DNA of 5,458 nucleotides. It comes from Planctomycetota bacterium (GTDB taxonomy: Bacteria > Planctomycetota > Phycisphaerae > FEN-1346 > JAACEH01). This document shows, one piece after another, positions 1 to 5,458 of the stretch. Where the stretch lies: contig JAFGPY010000417.1 in NCBI GenBank assembly GCA_016935955.1, forward strand, positions 1-5,458. The letters are read 5' to 3'. The notes under the pieces were generated by a model, which was given only the letters and a program-made list of their open reading frames with translations, made no database searches and was not told the DNA's origin. Both the position numbers and the translations under genes were made by a program. Position 1 is the first letter of the stretch. Each line of letters opens with the position of its first letter.

Positions 1-1
1 C

Positions 2-142
2 TATGCCGCGATCTATGATGCGGCCGTCTTCACGCTGTCCGATGCCGTGACGGAAGTCTACGGGTACCTGATCCCCGAGCCGGCCACAATGGCCCTGTTG
101 GGCCTGGGTCTGATCGGCTTGGTGCTTCGCCGTCATCGCTAG
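2..142 (+). CDS. PEP-CTERM sorting domain protein (3' end only)
   Basis: Only the last 46 codons and the TAG stop are in the window, so the function of the main body is unknown. The visible tail has the three-part PEP-CTERM architecture: a PEP motif (IPEPAT), a hydrophobic segment (MALLGLGLIGLVL) and a short basic end (RRHR). In known systems this signal directs Sec-exported proteins to exosortase (EpsH/XrtA family), which cleaves near PEP and releases or re-anchors the protein at the cell envelope, often together with exopolysaccharide production. The residues before it (YAAIYDAAVFTLSDAVTEVYGYL) show nothing I recognise. No exosortase gene is in the window. The gene is read in the frame of the TAG at 140-142 and is followed within 45 nt by a hairpin that probably ends its transcript. 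The PEP-CTERM call is firm; the identity of the protein is not determinable. Confidence 0.9.
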   Translation, partial: YAAIYDAAVFTLSDAVTEVYGYLIPEPATMALLGLGLIGLVLRRHR

Positions 143-161
143 GTCACACGGCAGAAACGAA

Positions 162-175
162 GCAACTGCAGTTGC
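162..175. repeat. 14-bp perfect palindrome
   Basis: GCAACTGCAGTTGC reads the same on both strands. It lies 20 nt after the PEP-CTERM stop and 9 nt before the long hairpin at 185-217. With no spacer it would form only a poor RNA hairpin, so a dimeric protein-binding site or chance are both possible. No role can be assigned from the sequence. Confidence 0.5.
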
Positions 176-184
176 AGAGAAATT

Positions 185-217
185 GAGAGCCGGCCTTCGT
201 CATGAAGGTCGGCTCTC
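185..217 (+). terminator. Probable terminator hairpin after the PEP-CTERM gene
   Basis: A 14-bp stem (185-198 with 204-217, one G-T pair) closes a 5-nt loop, gtcat. It begins 42 nt after the stop codon of the PEP-CTERM gene, where a terminator is expected. The trailing sequence (ctgttgc) has only a weak T run, so it is not a textbook Rho-independent terminator. It could instead act as a 3'-end stabilising stem or as a terminator in a lineage that does not need a strong U tract. Confidence 0.6.
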
Positions 218-969
218 CTGTTGCGCAGGCCACCCGCGAGCAGAACTGTCGGCAAGGACCGGCCGGCGTGGCTCCAATCGCCGAGCACGAAATTCGCATC
301 CACAGGAAGCGTGGAGTTGCAGCCTGGAGATATTTCGGGCCGGAACTCGGCGAAGCCGTCTCCCAAGCCCCAACGATTTGTTCCCGGCAGACCCCCCGGC
401 AGACCGCCGTCACCGCCATATCTTATTGCAAAGCAGGCACTTGCGACCTGCCGTCGGCCGCCGAATGGGGCTGCGCGGCGACACACTTCAGACCTTGCCC
501 AGGAATGCCCGTGGTCTCATACTGGTGTTGCTCAGACCATGCATGGCAAATCCGTTCTGAGCCTAACGCGTTCCGCCTGGCGCCTGACAGCGTCGGTCGT
601 GTGACCGGCGACATCTGACCGAATCAGCGCGCGTGTTGCCACCCGTCAGGCCCAGGCCGGCACGCTTCTCGTGCCGCGGCAAGGCCCCCCAGTCCTTTCT
701 TTGGGCCGCCGTCGGAACATGCGGCACGTGCAGTTCCGGATAGTCGTACGCACGACCAGCCTGAAACGACATCGCAGAGAGGACCTCTTGTCCCGCTGGA
801 GGCGCTTTGACGTCCGCGTCCGAGTTCCGGCAAGGGGCGTGCGCTGAACGTACGCAGGGGCGGTTGCGTCGGGGTGGAATGGGATGAACCGGGCTGGGAT
901 GGGACCCGGTGTGTCGCGGCGCGCGTCGCGAGAACCACAGAATCCAGCCGGGCGTCACGTGTATGGGAT
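218..969. other. Long intergenic stretch without a supportable gene
   Basis: About 750 bases lie between the PEP-CTERM terminator hairpin and the ribosome binding site of the next gene. Several overlapping open frames of 60-140 codons occur on both strands. None shows the strong G/C third-position bias of the flanking genes, a good ribosome binding site or a recognisable motif; the plus-strand frames are rich in Cys, Arg and His as expected of non-coding GC-rich DNA. I see no tRNA, rRNA or CRISPR. Small structure is present: a short direct repeat (ggcagacc, twice within 385-410) and a 7-bp hairpin at 658-676. The region presumably carries the promoter of the gene starting at 983, but no convincing -35/-10 pair is visible. 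Confidence 0.6.
658..676. repeat. Small intergenic hairpin
   Basis: CGGCACG (658-664) and CGTGCCG (670-676) are perfect inverted repeats around a 5-nt loop (cttct). A second short pair, ttgcc near 636-640 and ggcaa near 678-682, could extend it as an outer stem. No gene abuts it and there is no T run. It may be chance in GC-rich DNA or part of an untranslated leader. Confidence 0.35.
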
Positions 970-975
970 AGGAGG
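970..975 (+). promoter_or_regulatory. Shine-Dalgarno site deciding the start at 983
   Basis: AGGAGG, a perfect match to the anti-Shine-Dalgarno core, ends 7 nt before the ATG at 983. It selects 983 over the upstream in-frame ATG at 884. That longer start would put 33 polar, Arg-rich residues in front of a clear signal peptide and has no comparable ribosome binding site. Confidence 0.88.
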
Positions 976-982
976 ATGGACG

Positions 983-3550
983 ATGAGGCAATGTCATTGG
1001 CTAATCATGCTGTTGATGCTCGGTGTTTGCGGACAAACGCTGGGCGGGACGCTGGAATATCAGACGGGGTTCTCCGGTGACGACACGTATGCGACCAGCT
1101 CGACGAACGACTACAACTACAGCTACGCGTACGCCGTACCGTCGAACGCCGGCACGTACACATTCCTGCGGTTCCCGATCAGCGTGCCCAAGGGGGCGAC
1201 GATTACCTCGGCCAAGCTGGTCGTGAACGCCTCGTACACCTCGACCACGGCTGGTGCCTCGCGGATCCGGCTGATCGACGAGGACGACTGCGAGAGCTTC
1301 ACCACCAGTCCTTTCAGCCTGTCGGTGACCCAGGACTACGTGGACTGGTCGATCGCCGCCAACAGTTGGACGGCCGATCAGTGGTACGACTCGGCGGACA
1401 TCTCGGACTTGGTCCAGGACTTCATCGACCGGGCCAACTACGACTACGGCTGCGCGATCGGTCTGCGGCTGGAGTACGTGTCGGGATCGTACAAGAAGCT
1501 CGCCTCGTGGGACAAGACCGACCACACGCTCGGCCCGAAGCTGCAGATCACCTACACAGGCGGCGAGGCGGTTATCACGATGCACATGGCCGACCCCGAG
1601 GTCCGTGTGGCCCAGAAGGTCTACTGCGAACTGGTGAACGTGGGGGCGAGCGACACGCTGCAAGTGCTGCTGGATGAGGAAGAGGTCTACACCAAGGAAG
1701 GCCCGCTGGAGGATGAAGAGATATTCGTGGCCGACTACACGGAACTGGAGGCCGACGAGCATACCCTGACGGTCAACATCGTGGACACGTCCGAGACCGT
1801 TCGCGGCACGGCCTCGCGGACGTGGACCACGCTGCACAACGGCATTCCCGACGTGGGCATCGACGAGAACAACGCCATCTGCGTCGACGGCGTGCCGTTC
1901 TTCCCGGTAACGCCGTGGTTGCTCAACAAGTCGCGGTTCGAGTACCCGATCGCCGGGACGATCAACACGCTGATGGCCGAGGGCTGGTACGCAACACACA
2001 ACCTGGATTCGTGGAAGGACTACCTCGAGGCCGGGGAGGGCGAGGGCTGGTATGTGGTGGGGCCGATTCGCTGGGATGGCTTCAACGAGACGACCCCGGC
2101 CCTGTCGGACACCGACAAGATGGCCGACTACGTCGAAGCGACCCGCAGCGGTTACCCGGCCCTGTTCGCCTGGGCCTGGGACGACGAGCCGGAACTGGGC
2201 GGCGAGAACAAGCACTTCGAGACGCGCAACTGGACCGAGCTGACGCACTCGCTGGACACCAACCACCCGACTTACGTCAACTTCACGGGTTACGTCTTCA
2301 CGAGCATGCCGGGAGGCGTCGACACGATCAAGAAGTACTGCTACCTCTACGACAAAGACCAGTACGGCAAGAACTGCCTGGTGGCCGACATCCTGTCGAT
2401 CGACTACTACTGCTACGAGTACGCCACGAAGTTCGCCTGGTGCGATCTCGAGGACGCGATGCTGGCCCTGGACCGGCTCCGTGACTGGAACCGCAACCTG
2501 GCCCCCGTGATGTCCTATATCGAAAGCACCGACATCCGCGCCCCGGACGATCCGACACTGACCTGGCCCTGGTCGCCCGGCCCGACGCCGGCGGAACTGC
2601 ACAACCTGATCTGGCTGACGGTGATCCACGGAGCCAAGGGCATCTCCTGGTACCACTACAACACCGAGACCCCGGCTGAAAACATCGCCGTCATGGAGCA
2701 GTTCCTGGAAGACATCACGACGTTGACGCCCGTGGTCCTCGGACCCGAGGAAACCGACTACGAGGTGACGACAAACCTGGCCTACGGCGGCCGCGTGGAC
2801 CACATGGTGCGCCAGTATGGCGACGACCTGTGGATCTTCGCGGGCGAAGTGCTGTCGGCTACGGGCGAGACGGTCACGTTCAACGCGTCGTTCCTTGAGG
2901 ATGGCGACACGGTGGTCGTCTACGGCGAGGACCGCACCATCGAGGCCGAGGACGGCTACTTCGTCGACGATTTCGGTCCGCTGGCCATTCACATCTACGT
3001 GCTCGACACCAATCCGCCAGCCGAGCCCGTGGACGTCCAGTACCAGATTGCCGCCTCGGCCGACGACATGGACTGCAATGCCTGGAACGGCTCCACGACC
3101 GGTGAGTATATCCATTGGCCGTACGGCTCCGACGGACGGCGGGCTTTTCTGCGGTGGGAGTTGGACATTCCGGCCGGATCGACGATCAACTCGGCCTACG
3201 TCCAGGTCAAGGCCAACCAGGCCTACTCGACGGCGGGCACCGTGCGGTTGCAGGCCATCGACGACGACGATTGCCCGGCCTTCACCAGCAGCCTGCCCTA
3301 CGCCTGGTCCGTGGACAGTAACTACGTGGACTGGGAGCTTGGCCAGTGGTCGGCCGACACATGGTACGATTCGCCCGACCTGACTGACGTGGTCCAGGCC
3401 GTGGTCGACATGCAAGGCTACGGGTCCGGCAACTACTTCGGTCTCAGGGCCGCGTGGGTCTCGGGGTCCTTCCGTCGTGTCTGGACGTACGACCACGCAT
3501 CGACCGATGCCCCGGTGCTGGTCGTCAACTACACGCCGGGAGGCGAGTGA
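983..3550 (+). CDS. Secreted multidomain protein: DNRLRE-like, glycoside-hydrolase-like TIM barrel, DNRLRE-like
   Basis: This 855-aa protein starts at the ATG 7 nt after AGGAGG. Residues 1-22 form a Sec signal peptide (basic MRQ, hydrophobic WLIMLLMLGVCG, likely cleavage near LGG). Residues 24-193 resemble DNRLRE/CBM96-type carbohydrate-binding beta modules. Residues 194-283 look like a beta-sandwich linker. Residues 288-586 resemble a clan-A-type TIM barrel, with AWAWDDEPEL at 396-405 and HGAKGISWY at 549-557. E402 and E514 (in MSYIEST) are candidate catalytic acids by position only. Residues 590-674 look like a terminal beta domain. Residues 683-851 are a second DNRLRE-like module sharing YVDW, W-ADxWYDS and GLR-VSGS with the first. 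The likely role is binding and perhaps hydrolysing an extracellular polysaccharide; family and substrate are unknown. The reading frame continues past its TGA into an Ig-like plus dockerin tail, so this is probably the N-terminal five-sixths of a longer gene. Confidence 0.85.
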   Translation: MRQCHWLIMLLMLGVCGQTLGGTLEYQTGFSGDDTYATSSTNDYNYSYAYAVPSNAGTYTFLRFPISVPKGATITSAKLVVNASYTSTTAGASRIRLIDEDDCESFTTSPFSLSVTQDYVDWSIAANSWTADQWYDSADISDLVQDFIDRANYDYGCAIGLRLEYVSGSYKKLASWDKTDHTLGPKLQITYTGGEAVITMHMADPEVRVAQKVYCELVNVGASDTLQVLLDEEEVYTKEGPLEDEEIFVADYTELEADEHTLTVNIVDTSETVRGTASRTWTTLHNGIPDVGIDENNAICVDGVPFFPVTPWLLNKSRFEYPIAGTINTLMAEGWYATHNLDSWKDYLEAGEGEGWYVVGPIRWDGFNETTPALSDTDKMADYVEATRSGYPALFAWAWDDEPELGGENKHFETRNWTELTHSLDTNHPTYVNFTGYVFTSMPGGVDTIKKYCYLYDKDQYGKNCLVADILSIDYYCYEYATKFAWCDLEDAMLALDRLRDWNRNLAPVMSYIESTDIRAPDDPTLTWPWSPGPTPAELHNLIWLTVIHGAKGISWYHYNTETPAENIAVMEQFLEDITTLTPVVLGPEETDYEVTTNLAYGGRVDHMVRQYGDDLWIFAGEVLSATGETVTFNASFLEDGDTVVVYGEDRTIEAEDGYFVDDFGPLAIHIYVLDTNPPAEPVDVQYQIAASADDMDCNAWNGSTTGEYIHWPYGSDGRRAFLRWELDIPAGSTINSAYVQVKANQAYSTAGTVRLQAIDDDDCPAFTSSLPYAWSVDSNYVDWELGQWSADTWYDSPDLTDVVQAVVDMQGYGSGNYFGLRAAWVSGSFRRVWTYDHASTDAPVLVVNYTPGGE
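1052..1561 (+). repeat. DNRLRE-like module, copy 1 (within the secreted protein)
   Basis: Residues 24-193 follow the DNRLRE/CBM96 pattern: FLRFPI, then a PKGATITSAKLVV strand, IDEDDC, YVDW, WTADQWYDSADISDLVQDFID, GLRLEYVSGS and a closing strand LQITYTGG. The same ordered motifs recur in copy 2 at the other end of the protein, so the two flank the barrel. Family proteins use this fold for extracellular or cell-wall carbohydrate contact. Confidence 0.7.
3029..3535 (+). repeat. DNRLRE-like module, copy 2 (within the secreted protein)
   Basis: Residues 683-851 repeat copy 1 in order: FLRWELDIPAGSTINSAYV, IDDDDC, NYVDW, WSADTWYDSPDLTDVVQAVVD, GLRAAWVSGS and LVVNYTPGG. The copies are clearly related but diverged, which suggests an old duplication or module shuffling, not a recent tandem event. 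The module ends four residues before the TGA at 3548, so the stop falls in a domain boundary. Confidence 0.7.
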
Positions 3551-3721
3551 AGAGCAGTCTGGACGACCTCCGGCAGCACAGGTTCCACCGTCCTTCGGGA
3601 CGGTGGAACCGTCAGCCGGCTCGGTGGCCTGACCGAAGTCACGGTCTGGTTCGCCGAGGCGATTGACCCGGCCACGGTCGTCCCGGGATGCGTCACCGTC
3701 ACGGGACAAAGCGGCGGCGAC
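3551..3721 (+). other. In-frame bridge between the TGA and the dockerin ORF (untranslated unless the stop is read through)
   Basis: These 57 codons stay open in the same frame as the upstream gene and run directly into the ORF whose first ATG is 3722. Codons 23-57 use G or C at the third position in about 29 of 35 cases, as in real genes here. The translation contains the first strands of an Ig-like domain (LTEVTVWFAEAIDPATV, then VPGCVTVTG), the typical opening of Big_5/SbsA-type Ig domains. That domain is completed downstream of 3722, so this stretch is coding by origin. There is no GTG or ATG with a ribosome binding site in it, so independent translation from here is unlikely. Confidence 0.75.
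3581..3610. repeat. Perfect 13-bp hairpin with UUCG tetraloop, 30 nt after the TGA
   Basis: GGTTCCACCGTCC (3581-3593) and GGACGGTGGAACC (3598-3610) are exact inverted repeats around TTCG, giving the exceptionally stable C(UUCG)G loop. A further 5-bp pair (ccggc 3570-3574 with gccgg 3615-3619) could extend the stem across a small internal loop. No T run follows, so it is not a standard intrinsic terminator. It is exactly 30 nt, in frame, and encodes GSTVLRDGGT. It could be a 3' mRNA stabiliser, a palindromic repeat inserted in frame, or a structure affecting decoding at the TGA. Confidence 0.85.
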
Positions 3722-4072
3722 ATGGCGTCGCGAATCACGGCCCTGCGGCTGGACGATTCTCGGCGGAAGCTCACGGTCTCGTTGGTCGAGGGATTGCCCG
3801 ACGCGGATCGTTACACGTTTGCCTTGACCGATCTGCTCCGCACTGCCGGCGGCGACAAGGTCGTCTCGAGCATGACGGTCAAGTTGCTGGCCGGTGACGT
3901 AGACTGCTCAGGCGTCGTCACCAGGGCGGACATGCTGGCCGTGCGGCAAGTGGCCGGGCAGCCGCTCAACAGCGGCAACGCGCACCTGGACGTGGACGAC
4001 TCGGGCGTGGTGACGACGGCCGACATGATGGCCGTTCGATCACGACTTGGCCGCAGTTTGCCCGAGCCGTGA
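3722..4072 (+). CDS. Ig-like domain (partial) plus dockerin type I, detached C-terminal part of the upstream gene
   Basis: From the first ATG this encodes 116 aa; in the full open frame from 3551 the tail is 173 aa. The first part completes an Ig-like domain (ALRLDDSRRKLTVSLVEGLPDADRYTFALTDLLR). The last part is a dockerin with two calcium loops: DVDCSGVVTRAD and DVDDSGVVTTAD, each followed by a helix (MLAVRQVAG; MMAVRSRLG). The ligand positions 1, 3, 5, 9 and 12 of both loops hold D, D, S, T, D, so both sites look functional. Dockerins bind cohesin domains to attach enzymes to scaffolds or the cell surface; many planctomycete dockerins have no known partner. The ATG at 3722 lies inside the Ig fold, has no signal peptide and no convincing ribosome binding site. 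A free-standing gene is therefore unlikely: this is the C-terminus of the upstream protein cut off by one TGA. Confidence 0.8.
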   Translation: MASRITALRLDDSRRKLTVSLVEGLPDADRYTFALTDLLRTAGGDKVVSSMTVKLLAGDVDCSGVVTRADMLAVRQVAGQPLNSGNAHLDVDDSGVVTTADMMAVRSRLGRSLPEP

Positions 4073-4086
4073 GCCAAGCCAGTGTA

Positions 4087-4107
4087 GGGGCACGGCCTGC
4101 CGTGCCC
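4087..4107. repeat. GC-rich palindrome, possible REP-like element
   Basis: GGGCACGG (4088-4095) pairs perfectly with CCGTGCCC (4100-4107) around cctg, preceded by gta. The form 'gtaggggcacgg...ccgtgccc' resembles dispersed intergenic palindromes I recall from several bacterial groups; that resemblance is from memory and untested. It lies 15 nt after the dockerin stop and has no T run. Confidence 0.5.
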
Positions 4108-4123
4108 GGACGGTCCTATGTAG

Positions 4124-4143
4124 CCCGGCTGCCCTCGGCCGGG
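4124..4143. repeat. Second GC-rich palindrome beside the first
   Basis: CCCGGC (4124-4129) pairs with GCCGGG (4138-4143) around an 8-nt loop (tgccctcg). It follows the previous palindrome by 16 nt, also preceded by gta, so the pair may be two units of one dispersed repeat family. The stem alone is short and could be chance at this GC content. Confidence 0.4.
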
Positions 4144-4192
4144 AAAGACGAGGCAGGCGGCAAGTGATTCGTCTTACGGTCTTGCACAGCAA

Positions 4193-4234
4193 CAAGGAGC
4201 CTGCCCGAGCGATTCGAGCAGGCTCCTTGGTTTT
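4193..4234 (+). terminator. Rho-independent terminator after the dockerin gene
   Basis: A perfect 12-bp stem, CAAGGAGCCTGC (4193-4204) with GCAGGCTCCTTG (4218-4229), encloses a 13-nt loop and is followed by gTTTT (4230-4234). Orientation and T run fit termination of plus-strand transcription, 120 nt after the dockerin stop. It sits between convergent genes; on the minus strand the hairpin is followed only by TTG, so termination there would be weaker. Its position implies that the transcript of the gene starting at 983 normally covers the dockerin part. Confidence 0.85.
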
Positions 4235-4270
4235 CCGGTTGCGTCCGCGTGCGGCAGAACTGCCCGCGAC

Positions 4271-5458
4271 TCAGCTCTCCAGAATCCGCATGGCGTCTTC
4301 CTTCTGGGCGTCCATGACGTAGCTGAGGCCCGAAATCTTGGCGGCCTCTTCGGTCAGGGCGACCACGTCGTTCCGCAGAATCGTGTCGAGGCGAAAGCTG
4401 CGGGCTCCGGCCATCAACTGCGTCAGGCCCGTCCGCAGCTTGTCGACGTACGTGAACATGGCGATGGCCCCAAGCGGCATCTTCTTGACCTGGGCTTTGC
4501 CGTGACGTTCGACAAGTTTCTCATAGGTGTGGAAGATCTGCTCCGGCGTCGTGCCGTACTGCGACACGGTCGACGGCAGTTCCTTCCAGTTGCGGTCCTT
4601 GGTCTTCTTCATGACGGCTTCGATGTTGTCGCCGACGAACCCGGGGATCATCAGCGCCCGGCCCATGCAGACGGCCTTGAAGTACGGCGAGCCCATGGCC
4701 AGGACCTTGAAGATGTGGTCCTCGGTCGAGAAGCCGCCGGCCATCGCCAGGTCGGGAATCCATTCGCCGCGGCCGGCCAGCTTCTTGGCGTACTGGTAGG
4801 CCAGCGACTGCAGGTAGAACGTCGGAATGCCCCACTCCTCCATCATCCGCCAGGGGCTCATGCCCGTGCCGCCGCCGGCGCCGTCGATCGTCAGCAGGTC
4901 GACGCGGGCCTTCGAGCACCACTTGATGGCCATGGCCAACTCGCGCGGGCCGTAGGCCCCGGTCTTCAGGCTGACGCGCTTGACGCCCAGGTTGCGACGC
5001 AGGTGCTCGACCATCTGCATGAAGTCCTGCTCGTCGATGAAGCCCAGGCGCGAGTGCCGCTCGAATTCCTTGATGCCGCCGCTCTTGAACGCGTCCTGGA
5101 CGGCCTTCTCCTCGGGATTCGGCATGACGATGTAGCCGCGACGGCGAAGCTCCAGGGCCCGGTTCAGATCGTGGACCTTGATCTCGCCGCCGATGCACTT
5201 GGCGCCCTGGCCCCATTTCAGCTCGATCGTCTCGACGCCCAGCTTCTCGACCACGTACTCGGCCACGCCCAGCCGCGTGTCCTCGACGTTGAGCTGCACG
5301 ATGATGTCACCGTACTCGTCCTTCCAGTCCTTGTAGAGCTTCAGGCGACGGGCCATTTCGGGAGAGTCGGCGACCTTGCCGTTCTTGTCGAGCTTGAGCT
5401 TGGGGTCGACGCCGCAGACGTTCTCGCCGACGACCAGCGAGATGCCGCTCACGGCGGC
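4271..5458 (-). CDS. FMN-binding glutamate-synthase-like protein (N-terminus beyond window)
   Basis: The visible 395 residues belong to the Glu_synthase (PF01645) TIM-barrel family, which binds FMN and in GltS converts 2-oxoglutarate plus ammonia to glutamate. Numbered from the GTG codon at 5452, the family motifs are ELKWGQGAK at 77-85, TIDGAGGGTGMSP at 188-200 (family form DG-x-x-GGTG-x-SP) and LAMAGGFST at 235-243 with MGRALM at 263-268 for the FMN phosphate. The gene is open to the window edge and the GTG is probably an internal Val: family members have a substantial N-terminal part before this point. Only four scattered cysteines are visible (13, 86, 179, 262), so the GltS 3Fe-4S motif C-x5-C-x4-C is absent, and there is no visible amidotransferase domain. 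It is therefore a stand-alone paralogue whose substrate may differ from that of GltS. The stop TGA is at 4271-4273, convergent with the upstream gene. Confidence 0.88.
   Translation of the reverse strand, partial: AAVSGISLVVGENVCGVDPKLKLDKNGKVADSPEMARRLKLYKDWKDEYGDIIVQLNVEDTRLGVAEYVVEKLGVETIELKWGQGAKCIGGEIKVHDLNRALELRRRGYIVMPNPEEKAVQDAFKSGGIKEFERHSRLGFIDEQDFMQMVEHLRRNLGVKRVSLKTGAYGPRELAMAIKWCSKARVDLLTIDGAGGGTGMSPWRMMEEWGIPTFYLQSLAYQYAKKLAGRGEWIPDLAMAGGFSTEDHIFKVLAMGSPYFKAVCMGRALMIPGFVGDNIEAVMKKTKDRNWKELPSTVSQYGTTPEQIFHTYEKLVERHGKAQVKKMPLGAIAMFTYVDKLRTGLTQLMAGARSFRLDTILRNDVVALTEEAAKISGLSYVMDAQKEDAMRILES

Noticed and set aside
202..618. 138-codon plus-strand frame in the intergenic stretch, with overlapping frames at 183 and 221
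   Set aside because: It starts inside the terminator hairpin loop, has unusual Cys/Arg/His content, a weak third-position bias and no motif.
807..835. TTGACG at 807-812 as a -35 box for the gene at 983
   Set aside because: No -10-like sequence occurs at 16-18 nt; the downstream bases are GC-rich (gcaagg).
884..982. Upstream in-frame ATG that would lengthen the secreted protein by 33 residues
   Set aside because: The extension is Arg-rich and polar and would bury the signal peptide; AGGAGG at 970-975 fits the ATG at 983.
563..997. 144-codon minus-strand frame upstream of the secreted gene
   Set aside because: It overlaps the Shine-Dalgarno site and start of the real gene, with no ribosome binding site and no recognisable domain.
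3548..3610. UGA plus hairpin as a selenocysteine (SECIS) site
   Set aside because: Bacterial SECIS stems begin at or right after the UGA with the loop much closer. Here the stem starts 30 nt away with a UUCG loop, the position is a domain linker, and no catalytic Cys/Sec context is visible.
3581..3610. UUCG hairpin as an ordinary Rho-independent terminator
   Set aside because: No T run follows, coding-like sequence continues in frame, and a proper terminator lies at 4193-4234.
1001..3709. 902-codon open frame on the minus strand, opposite the secreted protein gene
   Set aside because: It is the shadow of a GC-rich gene. Its translation is Val/Arg/Asp/Gly-rich with no domain, and the plus-strand frame has a signal peptide, a Shine-Dalgarno site and recognisable domains.
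4521..5216. 231-codon minus-strand frame inside the glutamate-synthase-like gene
   Set aside because: It is a frame-shifted shadow (Arg/Gly/Pro/His-rich) of the gene whose correct frame carries all family motifs.

Overview
The window looks like a GC-rich Planctomycetota chromosome or metagenomic contig, possibly class Phycisphaerae. The basis is the combination of a PEP-CTERM sorting tail, a large secreted multidomain protein with DNRLRE-type beta domains, a dockerin type I module, strong G/C preference at third codon positions and long intergenic stretches with palindromes. The lineage is an inference from gene content, not from a marker gene.

Layout. 2-142 (+) is the 3' end of a PEP-CTERM exported protein, followed by a 14-bp palindrome and a long terminator-like hairpin (185-217). 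About 750 bases (218-969) hold no gene I can support. A very good Shine-Dalgarno (970-975) then starts an 855-aa secreted protein at 983-3550 (+): signal peptide, DNRLRE-like module, beta linker domain, glycoside-hydrolase-like TIM barrel, beta domain and a second DNRLRE-like module. Its TGA (3548-3550) is followed in the same frame by 173 more sense codons, to a TGA at 4070-4072. These encode an Ig-like domain and an intact-looking two-repeat dockerin. A perfect 13-bp hairpin with a UUCG loop sits 30 nt after the first TGA. After the dockerin come two GC-rich palindromes and a textbook Rho-independent terminator (4193-4234).

Convergent to this, on the minus strand, is the C-terminal 395 residues of a glutamate-synthase-like FMN protein (4271-5458), cut by the window edge and lacking the 3Fe-4S cysteine trio of classical GltS.

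The secreted protein and the dockerin tail read as one gene, about 1,029 codons, interrupted by a single in-frame UGA. Whether that stop is a mutation, a sequencing error or a suppressible stop giving forms with and without the dockerin is the main open question. The PEP-CTERM gene and the split gene are both surface or export related. The glutamate-synthase-like gene is a metabolic neighbour with no evident link.
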